This document shows positions 23,200 to 31,014 of a stretch of 64,000 bases of DNA, piece by piece. Origin of the DNA: JAGXKT01 sp964531695 (GTDB lineage Bacteria > Planctomycetota > Phycisphaerae > SM23-33); contig CAZHEH010000003.1 of NCBI GenBank assembly GCA_964531695.1, forward strand, positions 83,556 through 147,555. The letters run 5' to 3'. The first letter of the stretch is position 1. Every line of letters starts with the position of its first letter. The notes under the pieces were generated by a model, which worked only from the letters and a program-made list of their open reading frames with translations, did not search any database and was not told where the DNA came from. The translations under genes and the position numbers were made by a program.

Positions 23200-24363
23200 C
23201 TACGGCCCGGCCTTCTCCAGCGTGCGGCAGACGAGTTCAGCGGCGCCGTCGCTGGCCGTGAGGTCCGTGGCGGTCCGGAGCGGATCGATCAAGTCGATCA
23301 GCTCCTGGCGCACCTCGAACAGATAGCCGATGTCGTTCAGCATCTCCATGGCAAGGTCGACCACCGGCCGGCTGTTTCCGTGCCATGGAATCACCTCGGG
23401 CACGATCCGCTTTCCGGCGAGGATGTTCACCAAGGAGAAGTGCGGCGTCGGAACCCCCCACCGCCCCACCGCGCGCAGCATGGCGCGCAGCAGACGGCTG
23501 GTGCGGTAGAAGATCATCATGGGTATGCCGAAGTAGGCCACTTCCATCGTCACGGTGCCACTGACGGCGACGGCGAAGTGCGACCGGCCGAGTTGCTCGC
23601 GCGTCCGCCCGACGATGATCTCCACGTCGGCATCCCTACAGGCCTTCCGCACGGCCGCGGCACAGGCATCGCTCCGCGCGGTGAAGACGCACCGGGACCT
23701 GGGCCAGCGGCGCTGGATTGCCCGGGCGGTGGCCAGCAAGGCCCGCGAATGGGCTCGGATTTCACCGGGACGGCTGCCGGGGAGCATGGCCACCTGCCAC
23801 GTGCCCTCGGCCCAGGCCTCGGCGAGGTCGGGAGGCGGCTCCGGCCGGCCGGGGAGCGTCTCGAACAGCGGATGGCCCACGTACGTCGCGTTCACGCCGC
23901 GGTCCCGCAGATAGCGCTGCTCGAACGGCAGGATGCAAGCGACTTGGTCCGTCAGGTGGGCCAGCTTGGCCGCCCGCCAAGGGGCCCAGGCCCACACCTG
24001 CGGGGCGATGTAGTACATCACGGGCGTGCCGATCGACTTGGCGACGGAGGCGAGGTGCCAGTTCATCGCGGGCGAATCGACCGGAACGTGGATGTCCGGG
24101 GCGATTTCGCGGATCTGCCTCTGCACGCGGCGGATCGTGCGCACGTAGTAAGGGAGCTGGCGGAACGGCCCGCCGAGCATGCTGGCCCGCTTGGTAAGGT
24201 CGGCGACGACCTCGCATCCGGCTTCGGCCATGCGGTCCCCCGCCACGCCGATGAAGCGCGCGTCGGGCAGGCGTCGGCGGATCGCTTCGATCAGCCGGGC
24301 GGCGTGCTCGTCGCCGCTGGCTTCCGCGGCGGACAGGAAGATCGTTGTCGGACGGCTCGGCAT
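23200..24363 (-). CDS. lpxB: Lipid-A-disaccharide synthase
   Basis: 387 residues, normal length. A GT19 enzyme that joins UDP-2,3-diacylglucosamine and lipid X to form the lipid A disaccharide at the inner membrane. TIFLSAAEASGDEHAARLIE is the N-terminal signature, ARFIGVAGDRMAEAGCEVV the next, MYYIAPQVWAWAPWRAAKL the membrane-proximal loop, VAMLPGSRPGEI the phosphate-binding loop, VSGTVTMEVAYFGIPMMIFY and PHFSLVNILAGKRIVPE the C-terminal core. The usual iDxPdFN reads VDSPAMN. It follows acpS by 15 bases. Its presence implies LPS. Confidence 0.95.
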   Translation of the reverse strand: MPSRPTTIFLSAAEASGDEHAARLIEAIRRRLPDARFIGVAGDRMAEAGCEVVADLTKRASMLGGPFRQLPYYVRTIRRVQRQIREIAPDIHVPVDSPAMNWHLASVAKSIGTPVMYYIAPQVWAWAPWRAAKLAHLTDQVACILPFEQRYLRDRGVNATYVGHPLFETLPGRPEPPPDLAEAWAEGTWQVAMLPGSRPGEIRAHSRALLATARAIQRRWPRSRCVFTARSDACAAAVRKACRDADVEIIVGRTREQLGRSHFAVAVSGTVTMEVAYFGIPMMIFYRTSRLLRAMLRAVGRWGVPTPHFSLVNILAGKRIVPEVIPWHGNSRPVVDLAMEMLNDIGYLFEVRQELIDLIDPLRTATDLTASDGAAELVCRTLEKAGP

Positions 24364-24378
24364 GACGTTCCAGGGCCC

Positions 24379-24771
24379 TCAGGCAGCGTCCGGCGCCAGC
24401 CCGATCGCGGAGGCGATGGCGTGGGTCTCGATGTGGCTGATCGAGATCAGCACCCGCGCGAGCCCCTGTCGCTCGGCCAACTCGCGGCAGCGCCCGGCCA
24501 GCGATACGGTCGGGCGCCCGGACGGCTCGTTTCGGACCTCCACGTCCGTCCAGCAGATGCCGCTGCGCCAGCCGGTGCCGAGAACCTTCAGCACCGCCTC
24601 CTTGGCGGCGAAACGGCCGGCCAAGTGTTCGGTTTCTCGCCGCCGACCCAGGCAGTAGTCCAACTCCCGGCCGGTGAAGACGCGCTCGAGGAACCGCCGG
24701 CCGTGACGGTCGATCGCCGATCTCAGCCGGTGGCAGTCCACCATGTCGATGCCGTGGGCGATGACGTTCAT
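24379..24771 (-). CDS. acpS: Holo-[acyl-carrier-protein] synthase
   Basis: 130 residues. AcpS transfers 4'-phosphopantetheine from CoA to acyl carrier protein. AHGIDMVDCHRLRSAIDR carries the Mg-binding Asp, FTGRELDYC leads to LAGRFAAKEAVLKVLGTGW, the signature segment with the catalytic Glu-Ala-Lys, and VLISISHIETHAIASAIG is the conserved C-terminal strand with SISH. It is 15 bases upstream of lpxB, which links fatty acid and lipid A synthesis in one transcript. The intergenic space to the divergent histidine kinase is 108 bases and shows no clear promoter for acpS. Confidence 0.94.
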   Translation of the reverse strand: MNVIAHGIDMVDCHRLRSAIDRHGRRFLERVFTGRELDYCLGRRRETEHLAGRFAAKEAVLKVLGTGWRSGICWTDVEVRNEPSGRPTVSLAGRCRELAERQGLARVLISISHIETHAIASAIGLAPDAA

Positions 24772-24879
24772 GGCGGCGGTATGCTAGCAGAGCACCTCAA
24801 GTTTTGCGACTCGCACGCCGATTATTCCACGGGCATGCGTGCGCGATCCCTGTCAGAGCGCGCGAGCGAGAGGACACAC

Positions 24880-25677
24880 GTGACCACTACGGCGGATCCG
24901 ACGACCCAGCGGAAGCCAAACCACGCCGAGGAACTCGAGCGGCTCCAGGGGGAGGTGGAGGCCCTGCGCGGCCAACTCCGACACTCCCAACGGCTCGCTA
25001 CCGTGGGAACCATGGCGGCCATGGTCGCCCACGAATTCAACAACATCCTGACGCCGATCATCAACTACGCTCGACTTGCCCGGAAGAACCCGAAACTCGC
25101 GGCCAAGGCCGTGGACCGTGCCGCGGCCGGGGGCGAGCGTGCGACCGCCATCTGCCGTGCGATCCTCGGGGTGGCCCACGAAGGGCCCGAGAGGCCCGAG
25201 CCCACCGGCCTGGCAGAGCTGATTCGGGACGCCTTGGCGGCCATGGCCCGCGAACCCGCGAAGGACGGTATCGAATTATGCCTTGACATCCCCGAGCATC
25301 TGGTGCTGAACGTCCGGCGTGCGGAGTTGCAGCAGGTGTTCATGAATCTGCTGCTCAACGCCCGTCACGCCGTGATCGAGGGCGACCGGCCGCGGTGCAT
25401 CACGGTAAGCGGCCGTGTGCGAGGCGGAACCGCACAGATTCAGGTGTCGGACACGGGCGTGGGCATCGATCCGGAGGCCGTCGAGCAGATCTTCGAGCCG
25501 TTCTACACGACACGCGGCGGCGGGGAGAGCCCGTCGGGTCATGGACTGGGGCTCACGCTTTGCCGCGACATCGTCGAGTCGATGGCCGGGAGCATCGAGG
25601 TCGAGTCCATCCCCGGCGAGGGCACGACCTTCACCATCGGCCTTCCCGTCGACTCAGCGGCCGAATCCGCCGCCTGA
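24880..25677 (+). CDS. Soluble sensor histidine kinase
   Basis: 265 residues from a GTG at 24880, chosen because AGAGGA stands just upstream; an ATG at 24835 is in frame but lacks such a site. A short coiled-coil (HAEELERLQGEVEALRGQL) leads into a dimerisation/phosphoacceptor motif MVAHEFNNILTPIINYARL with His as acceptor. The ATPase domain follows with the N box LQQVFMNLLLNARHAV, the G1 box VSDTGVGIDPEAVEQIFEPF and the G2 box SGHGLGLTLCRDIVESMAGS. There is no membrane segment or sensory domain, so the input must come from a partner. No response regulator is adjacent. The HEFNNIL wording fits NtrB/PAS-type kinases. Confidence 0.93.
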   Translation: MTTTADPTTQRKPNHAEELERLQGEVEALRGQLRHSQRLATVGTMAAMVAHEFNNILTPIINYARLARKNPKLAAKAVDRAAAGGERATAICRAILGVAHEGPERPEPTGLAELIRDALAAMAREPAKDGIELCLDIPEHLVLNVRRAELQQVFMNLLLNARHAVIEGDRPRCITVSGRVRGGTAQIQVSDTGVGIDPEAVEQIFEPFYTTRGGGESPSGHGLGLTLCRDIVESMAGSIEVESIPGEGTTFTIGLPVDSAAESAA

Positions 25678-25714
25678 GACCGGTTTGGGGTTTTCTCGCC
25701 CGAGGACCATACGC

Positions 25715-25720
25715 TATACT
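25715..25720 (+). promoter_or_regulatory. Likely -10 element of the tRNA-Ala promoter
   Basis: TATACT lies 13 bases before the mature tRNA 5' end. The best -35 at an allowed distance is a weak TTTTCT (25691-25696, 18-base spacer), so the assignment rests mainly on position. Confidence 0.45.
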
Positions 25721-25732
25721 GCTCGGCGTTGC

Positions 25733-25805
25733 GGGGCCGTAGCTCAGTTGGGAGAGCGGTTGGTTCGCAATCAACAGGTCAGGGGTTCGAATCCCCTCGG
25801 CTCCA
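25733..25805 (+). tRNA. tRNA-Ala (anticodon CGC)
   Basis: 73 nucleotides forming a full cloverleaf: acceptor GGGGCCG/CGGCTCC with discriminator A, D-arm GCTC/GAGC, anticodon arm with loop TTCGCAA (anticodon CGC, reading GCG), a five-base variable loop and T-arm AGGGG-TTCGAAT-CCCCT. The acceptor contains the G3-U70 pair that marks alanine tRNAs, which confirms the identity independently of the anticodon. CCA is not encoded. Confidence 0.96.
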
Positions 25806-25811
25806 TTCAGC

Positions 25812-25842
25812 ACGGCCGTCCCGGTCCGATCCGGGCGGCCGT
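25812..25842 (+). terminator. Terminator hairpin after tRNA-Ala
   Basis: ACGGCCG, a bulged T and CCCGG pair with CCGGG and CGGCCGT over a six-base loop, a 12-bp stem starting seven bases after the tRNA. It is followed by TCTGATTTC, which is moderately U-rich. Confidence 0.7.
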
Positions 25843-25940
25843 TCTGATTTCAGACCCCGTCCTGCTTCGCGGCCGATCCCCCGGCTCGCCCGCTATACTG
25901 GCTACCGAGAACGGGCTGCCGAGTCCCCAAGGAAACGAAC

Positions 25941-26468
25941 ATGACTCACGCATTGCAGGGCAAGAAGATCGCGTTGATGCTGGCCGAGGAATACCAGGAG
26001 ATGGAGGTCTGGTACCCGTACTACCGGCTTGGCGAGGAAGGCGCCGAGGTCGTTCGCGTGGCGGCGGAGGCCGGCAAGAGTTACCCATCGAAGCTGGGCT
26101 ACCCCTGTCCCGCCGACGCGGCCGCCGGCGAGTTGACCGGCGGCGATTTCGACGCTGTGGTGGTGCCGGGCGGCTGGGCGCCGGACTACATGCGGCGAGA
26201 CGAATCGATGATCGGCTTCATCCGCCAATGTGCCGAGGCGGGCATCCTTCTTGCGGCCATCTGTCATGGCGGATGGATGCTCTGCTGCACGGACGCCCTG
26301 CGAGGCCGACGAGCCACGAGCTTCGTCGCCATCAAGCACGATATGATTAACGCCGGAGCGCATTGGGTCGACGAGGAGTGCGTCGTCGACGGCAACGTCA
26401 TCACGTCGCGCAAGCCGGACGACCTCCCGGCCTTCTGCCGGGCGATCATCCGCGGCCTTTCCGGCTAA
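25941..26468 (+). CDS. DJ-1/PfpI family protein
   Basis: 175 residues, single domain. KKIALMLAEEYQEMEVWYPY gives the conserved Glu, FDAVVVPGGWAPDYMR the central strand, and LLAAICHGGWMLCC the nucleophile elbow with the catalytic Cys followed by His. VTSRKPDDLPAFCRAII is the typical C-terminus. Relatives include intracellular proteases and protein/nucleotide deglycases that remove glyoxal adducts; which applies here cannot be told. A TATACT at 25894-25899 may be its -10 but lacks a clear -35. The gene stands alone after tRNA-Ala. Confidence 0.92.
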   Translation: MTHALQGKKIALMLAEEYQEMEVWYPYYRLGEEGAEVVRVAAEAGKSYPSKLGYPCPADAAAGELTGGDFDAVVVPGGWAPDYMRRDESMIGFIRQCAEAGILLAAICHGGWMLCCTDALRGRRATSFVAIKHDMINAGAHWVDEECVVDGNVITSRKPDDLPAFCRAIIRGLSG

Positions 26469-26578
26469 CTGCCTGTCCGTATGATGTATCCGTCGCAGGC
26501 GGCCTATTATTGTGAGATTGATGTCTCTGTGCGCGTCGCGGGCGTACGTGCCCCATTCGCCGAAGGGAGTCCCTCCTT

Positions 26579-28144
26579 TTGGACGCTCAGGCCTCCGAAA
26601 CGTCGTACGAGCCGCACGGGCCCGCTTGGGGTCTGTCGGGCATGGTGCGGCATCGGTTGGCGAAGTGGCGGATGGGGCTCAGCCCGCTCCGGGCGGCCGC
26701 CTGGGGGTTCGGGGAGCATTTCGAGCGCCGCCTGGCGCCGGAGCTGCGCGAGGCGTATGCCGATCGGTTCGAGGTGGCCATCGACGAGCGAGGGCAGGCC
26801 CGCGCCGTCCCCCGGCTCCCAGGGGACGTGGCATTCGACCCGCAGCACTACAAGGCCCTGTGGAATTTCCTGCTCGGGCTGGGAATCCGCCGGCTGACGC
26901 TGGACCTACGGCTGGAGAGTAACCAGATCGCCGATGTGGTCGCGCTGCTGATGGTCTGCCGCCGCCGGCTTCAGGACGGCCGAGCCAACCGGGCCTGCAG
27001 CGCGATGTGCGGGGCCGGCGGCGTTTCCTTCGCATGCACGAGGACGCAACTCGTCGACGGGCGTCTCACGGTGGACTATTCGTACTGCCTCACGCGATTC
27101 AGCCGCTTTGTCGAATGGTTCAAGCGCCGCCGGAGCCACCTGCAGGACCACCGTGCGCTGTTTCGGGCCGCTCCCCGGTACGGGCTTGCCTTGACCGTGC
27201 TGGTGGGTCTGTTCTTCATCGGATCGTGGCTGATCGATTCGCTGGCGCTGCGCATCGCCCTGGCGACCGTGGCGCTGGGCGTGCTGTTCGGCCTGACCTA
27301 CCTATTCTTCATGACCGTCGGCAGTGTGGAATACGACAACGAGGAGAAGGCCTACCGCCTGGAGCGGACCTATCGGCAGCTCCACCGCTACACCGATCGC
27401 GTCCGCCGCGACCTCTCTCGCGCTCGGAACGTTCAGAAGAAGCTTCTGCCCGACACGGAGGACGCCCCCCTGCCGGACCGGCTCGAATGGGCCTGGTTCT
27501 TCGACCCCGAGGCCGAGGTCGGCGGCGACTATTTCGACCTGTCCTCGGACGGGAACGGCAGGGCCGAGGTCCTCTTCACGGATGTCAGCGGACACGGCAT
27601 GTCCTCCGCGCTGATCACCGCGATCATCAAAACGCACTGGCGGTACCGGCTGACCCGCCGCGAACGGATGGACGGTTTCCTGAAAGAACTGAACCGGCTG
27701 CTGTGCGAGTTGACGCCGGACGACAGCTTCGCGGCCGCCTGCATGGCCGTCTACGATGCCCAGACCGGAGGGCTACGATACATCAACTGCGGCCATCGTC
27801 CGGAGCCGATCCTCGTTCCGGGCGACGGGGACCGTCCTGCCGAGCGGCTCTCGGGCGATCCCGGCATGCTGCTGGGCGTCACGGAGGAGGTCAAGCTCCC
27901 CACGCACGAAGTCTCGCTCGACCCCGGCGACAAGGTGCTGTTCGTGACGGACGGCATCATCGAGGCGACGGATGCCGCCGGACGCATGTTCGGCATGGAG
28001 CGGTTGGAGACCTTTCTGGCTGAGCACCGGGCGAGCCGCCTGGAGGAACTCGTGCGCTCTCTGAAAGCGGCGGTGAGCGGCTTCACGGGCGGCGCCGAGC
28101 AGTCGGATGACCAGACCGTGCTTGCTTTCCGCGTACGGGGGTGA
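26579..28144 (+). CDS. Membrane-anchored SpoIIE/RsbU-type protein phosphatase
   Basis: 521 residues from a TTG at 26579; an ATG 21 codons later (26642) is the alternative. The N-terminal 165 residues match no family I know. Two adjacent transmembrane helices follow at about 200-250 (ALTVLVGLFFIGSWLI and ALATVALGVLFGLTYLFF), then a coiled-coil of about 30 residues and, from about 290, the PP2C-like SpoIIE domain: ARNVQKKLLPD, EVGGDYFDL, FTDVSGHGMSSALITAIIK, LRYINCGHRPEPIL, DKVLFVTDGIIEA and SDDQTVLAF, with the metal-binding Asp residues intact. Such phosphatases act on anti-sigma-factor antagonists in partner-switching pathways. No STAS protein or RsbW-type kinase is adjacent. It converges on the YggS gene with 12 bases between. 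Confidence 0.9.
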   Translation: MDAQASETSYEPHGPAWGLSGMVRHRLAKWRMGLSPLRAAAWGFGEHFERRLAPELREAYADRFEVAIDERGQARAVPRLPGDVAFDPQHYKALWNFLLGLGIRRLTLDLRLESNQIADVVALLMVCRRRLQDGRANRACSAMCGAGGVSFACTRTQLVDGRLTVDYSYCLTRFSRFVEWFKRRRSHLQDHRALFRAAPRYGLALTVLVGLFFIGSWLIDSLALRIALATVALGVLFGLTYLFFMTVGSVEYDNEEKAYRLERTYRQLHRYTDRVRRDLSRARNVQKKLLPDTEDAPLPDRLEWAWFFDPEAEVGGDYFDLSSDGNGRAEVLFTDVSGHGMSSALITAIIKTHWRYRLTRRERMDGFLKELNRLLCELTPDDSFAAACMAVYDAQTGGLRYINCGHRPEPILVPGDGDRPAERLSGDPGMLLGVTEEVKLPTHEVSLDPGDKVLFVTDGIIEATDAAGRMFGMERLETFLAEHRASRLEELVRSLKAAVSGFTGGAEQSDDQTVLAFRVRG

Positions 28145-28156
28145 GCCGGTCGCGGG

Positions 28157-28882
28157 TCACTCGAACAGGGCCGTCCCGATTCGCAGCATCGTGGCGCCCT
28201 CCTCCACGGCCACAACGTAGTCGCTGCTCATGCCCATCGACAGATGCCGGAGGTCCGCGCCGCCTGCCCCCTCGCGTCGCATGTCCTCGTAGATCTCTCG
28301 CAGGCGGGCGAAGCTCGGACGCGCCTGCTCGGGGTCCTCGCTCAGCGGCGCCATCGTCATCAGGCCCACGAGCCGCAGATGCTTCATGCCGGCCATCAGG
28401 TCCGCCATGTGTGCGGCCGCGCCGACGGCACAGCCGTGCTTCTGCGGCTCGCCCGAGCAGTTCACTTCCAGCAGCACCTCAGGGCGAACCGCCTGCGCCT
28501 CGGCCCGCTTGTTGATCTCCTCGGCAAGGCGGAGCGAATCCACCGAATGGATGACGGAAGCGGCGGACAGGACGCCTTTAACCTTGTTCCGCTGAAGATG
28601 ACCGATCATGTGCCAGCGGACCGGCGCCGGCAGCGGCGTCCGCCGCCGCTGGACGAGAGCGTCCACCTCTGCCGCACGCTCCGTGAGTTGGCCCGCCCGA
28701 TTCTCGCCCAAATCGGTCAGTCCGACTTCGAGCAGCCCGCGGATTATATCGAGGTCCACCTGCTTGGTGACGGCGACGATGGAGACCTCCTCCGGCAGAC
28801 GCCCGCTTCTGGCGCAGCCGGCCGCGGTCTTCTCTCGAATCCGCTCCAGGTTGGCGGCGATGCGCCGGCTCGTGACTGGCAT
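28157..28882 (-). CDS. YggS/PROSC family PLP-binding protein
   Basis: 241 residues from the ATG at 28882; the frame runs 10 codons further up but that extension has no homology. A single alanine-racemase-like TIM barrel binding PLP: SIVAVTKQVDLDIIRGLLEV carries the PLP Lys, LGENRAGQL replaces the usual GENyvQe, WHMIGHLQRNKVKG matches the hIGxLQxNK motif, and HLSMGMSSDYVVAVEEGATM with LRIGTALFE is the C-terminal phosphate-binding signature. The family governs PLP homeostasis and has no known catalytic reaction. The methyltransferase gene ends 59 bases upstream on the same strand. Confidence 0.93.
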   Translation of the reverse strand: MPVTSRRIAANLERIREKTAAGCARSGRLPEEVSIVAVTKQVDLDIIRGLLEVGLTDLGENRAGQLTERAAEVDALVQRRRTPLPAPVRWHMIGHLQRNKVKGVLSAASVIHSVDSLRLAEEINKRAEAQAVRPEVLLEVNCSGEPQKHGCAVGAAAHMADLMAGMKHLRLVGLMTMAPLSEDPEQARPSFARLREIYEDMRREGAGGADLRHLSMGMSSDYVVAVEEGATMLRIGTALFE

Positions 28883-28940
28883 GGCAGGAGCATAGCACCC
28901 GCGCCGCGCCAAGACAAGCCGCCCAAACGACTAGCGGGCC

Positions 28941-29723
28941 CTACCGCAGGGCCTGCACGTAGTTCATGCAGAAGTCATCGCGCCCCGCCAGGGCCTCGGC
29001 GGCGAGGATGGTCGGCATCACGTCCATCCCGCACGGGTCGGTGATGGCCGCGTCCATGCCGCAATAGATCGCCTGGGCCAGCGCCGCCAGGTTCACGTGG
29101 CGGCGCTTGGGCAGGCCGAAGCTGATGTTCGACACCCCCCCGCCGATGTGCACCTCGGGCCAGCGGCGGCGGATTTCGGCGATGGCCTGGAGGCACTTGC
29201 CCGCGCTGGCCGTGTCCGTCGAGACCGGCAGGAAGCACGGATCGACGATCACGTCCTCCAGCTTGCGCCCGGCGTCGGTCAGCTTGCCCAACAGCGCCTC
29301 GGCCCGCTCGACGCGGTCCTCAACCCCGCTTGGGGTACCGTGGTCGTCCATCAGCAGGGCGATCACGAGGCAATCGAACTCGGCCAGCAGCGGCAGGTAG
29401 CTCTCCAGCCGCTCGCGCTCCAGCGAGACACTGTTGAGGATCGGCCGGCCCTTGGCCATCGACAGCCCTTGCCGGGCGGCCGCGATGGAGGCCGTGTCCA
29501 CCGCAACGGGCACGTCCGTGTTGGCCTGTACCAACTCGACGAGCCAAGCGATGTTCTCCGTCTCGCGCTCGGCGTTCGGGTCGCCGCCGTTGACGTCGAT
29601 GTAGTCCGCGCCCGCCTCGGCCTGCTCCTTGGCGGTTTGGGCGATCAGCTCCGCGTCGCGGTTCTTCAGCGCCGCGGCGATTTGCTTGCGAGTGGCGTTG
29701 ATCTTCTCTCCGATGATGAGCAT
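28941..29723 (-). CDS. Methyltetrahydrofolate:corrinoid methyltransferase (pterin-binding family)
   Basis: 260 residues, one pterin-binding TIM barrel. MLIIGEKINATRKQIAAAL, EAGADYIDVNGGDPNAE, VPVAVDTASIAAARQGL, ILNSVSLERERL and GGVSNISFGLPKRRHVN follow the AcsE/MetH-folate-domain pattern, including the GGxSNxSFGLP loop specific to methyltetrahydrofolate enzymes rather than DHPS. It probably moves the methyl group of methyl-THF to a corrinoid protein. No corrinoid protein, CODH/ACS or MetH part is adjacent, so the acceptor is unknown; a Wood-Ljungdahl role is not supported by this window alone. It lies 19 bases downstream of the vWA-like gene. Confidence 0.88.
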   Translation of the reverse strand: MLIIGEKINATRKQIAAALKNRDAELIAQTAKEQAEAGADYIDVNGGDPNAERETENIAWLVELVQANTDVPVAVDTASIAAARQGLSMAKGRPILNSVSLERERLESYLPLLAEFDCLVIALLMDDHGTPSGVEDRVERAEALLGKLTDAGRKLEDVIVDPCFLPVSTDTASAGKCLQAIAEIRRRWPEVHIGGGVSNISFGLPKRRHVNLAALAQAIYCGMDAAITDPCGMDVMPTILAAEALAGRDDFCMNYVQALR

Positions 29724-29742
29724 TGTGTTGGGTTCCTTAGTC

Positions 29743-30729
29743 TCAGGGGGGCGTTGCGTTCAGTTTTCCGGGGTCCGCGAGTGTTTCCAGATTATCGGCC
29801 AAGCCCGGCGCCAGCACGCGGACGGCGATGGCGGCGCCGGCGTCTGACGCGGCGGCCCGCGCCTTTTCGATCTCGGCGGCACTCATGGGCATGGAGGCGA
29901 ACACGACGATCGTCTTCGGCGAGGGCGAGAAGCCGGCCGCCTGGACGACGGCATCAGGCAACGGCTCGCCGCTGCTTCGCAGAACCTGGTCCAGGAATGC
30001 CTCGACGCGGGCGACGGCGTCTCCGGCCGTGACGTAGCCGCCCGGCATCACCCTCACCTTGCCGCCCGGCTCACAGGCCAGCACGGCTACGCTTGATCCC
30101 GCCGGCAGCGTGTCGAGCGACTCCAGTGTCTCGGCCCAAGCCACGTTCAGCAGCCGGTTGTTCCCGGTGCCAATGCAGTAGATCACCGGCGGCTCGATGC
30201 TCACCTTGCCGATCCGCGGGCCGGTCAACTGGTCCCGCGGCTCCGGCTCGGGAATGTAGATGGGCTCGCGTTTCTCGCCCTTGTCCTCCTGCCCGCTCTC
30301 GGTCTGTCCCTCAGCCCTCTCCTTCGGGTCCGGCTCGGGCGGCTCATCGTTAAGCAGCGTCGGCCCCAGCTCAACCATCAGCAGGCCCGCAACCGCGGCC
30401 ATCAGCACGACAACCGCCAGCAGGATCAGGGCGAGCATGCCTTGGAACCGCACCGGCCGGGCCAGCGGCACGTGATGGGACTCCTGCGGCCGCTCGCCGG
30501 CGGCAGCTTCGCCTCCCGGCGCCTCCGGCCGCCGGCCGGGAACCTCCGGACGTTCGCCGGGCGTCTCGGGCCGTCTGCCCGGAGCGGCCGGACGTGGGCC
30601 GTGCGATCCCGTGTGCCCGGGCACTTGCATCAGCCCTTTGCAGTACGGGCAGCGGCACATCGAGCCGGCGAAGCCCTCGTCCACCGAGATTCTCTTGCCG
30701 CACTCCGTGCAGCGGATCTTGATCGCCAT
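29743..30729 (-). CDS. Zinc-ribbon, single-span membrane protein with a vWA-like extracytoplasmic domain
   Basis: 328 residues. The N-terminus has a four-Cys ribbon (IRCTECGKR and CRCPYCKG) of a type common in planctomycete proteins. A Pro/Arg/Glu repeat region follows (about 40-85, with PGRRPE-type units), then one transmembrane helix (about 95-120, MLALILLAVVVLMAAVAGLL), a charged linker and a C-terminal alpha/beta domain with PPVIYCIGTGNNRLLNV, SSVAVLACEPGG, VRVMPGGYVTAGDAVARVEA and KTIVVFASMPMSAAEIEKAR. This resembles a von Willebrand A fold but lacks a recognisable MIDAS DxSxS. Function unknown. Confidence 0.8.
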   Translation of the reverse strand: MAIKIRCTECGKRISVDEGFAGSMCRCPYCKGLMQVPGHTGSHGPRPAAPGRRPETPGERPEVPGRRPEAPGGEAAAGERPQESHHVPLARPVRFQGMLALILLAVVVLMAAVAGLLMVELGPTLLNDEPPEPDPKERAEGQTESGQEDKGEKREPIYIPEPEPRDQLTGPRIGKVSIEPPVIYCIGTGNNRLLNVAWAETLESLDTLPAGSSVAVLACEPGGKVRVMPGGYVTAGDAVARVEAFLDQVLRSSGEPLPDAVVQAAGFSPSPKTIVVFASMPMSAAEIEKARAAASDAGAAIAVRVLAPGLADNLETLADPGKLNATPP

Positions 30730-30824
30730 TCAGGCCTTCCCTCTCCCCGGCGGAATGGTTGCCGAGCCGAGGGCATTGTCGGCCCGTGACGGCCGACATG
30801 CAAGCCCGTGCGCAGGTGCACTGG

Positions 30825-30853
30825 TTGGCAGCCCCTCCCGTATCCGATATAGT
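30825..30853 (+). promoter_or_regulatory. Sigma70-type promoter of tRNA-Val
   Basis: TTGGCA at 30825-30830, a 17-base spacer and TATAGT at 30848-30853. Transcription would begin near 30860, six bases before the mature tRNA, and may continue into the lipoprotein gene at 31015. Confidence 0.75.
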
Positions 30854-30865
30854 TGCAGGTATGCC

Positions 30866-30939
30866 GGGCGCGTAGCTCAGTTGGCTAGAGCGCTTCCCTT
30901 ACAAGGAAGAAGTCACAGGTTCGAGTCCTGTCGCGCCCA
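30866..30939 (+). tRNA. tRNA-Val (anticodon TAC)
   Basis: 74 nucleotides with a complete cloverleaf: acceptor GGGCGCG/CGCGCCC plus discriminator A, D-arm GCTC/GAGC, anticodon arm CTTCC/GGAAG with loop CTTACAA (anticodon TAC, reading GTA and probably GTG), variable loop AAGTC and T-arm ACAGG-TTCGAGT-CCTGT. CCA is not encoded. A good promoter lies directly upstream. Confidence 0.96.
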
Positions 30940-31014
30940 TGCACGGGCTGTCCGTTCACCGCGAGTTCGGCCGGTTCTTGCCCTTTCCCTGACCGACCGC
31001 AGGAGCCATCCGGT

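Noticed and set aside
23380..24879. N-terminal extension of the histidine kinase across lpxB and acpS
   Set aside because: The extension is antisense to lpxB and acpS. The GTG at 24880 with AGAGGA gives a complete kinase.
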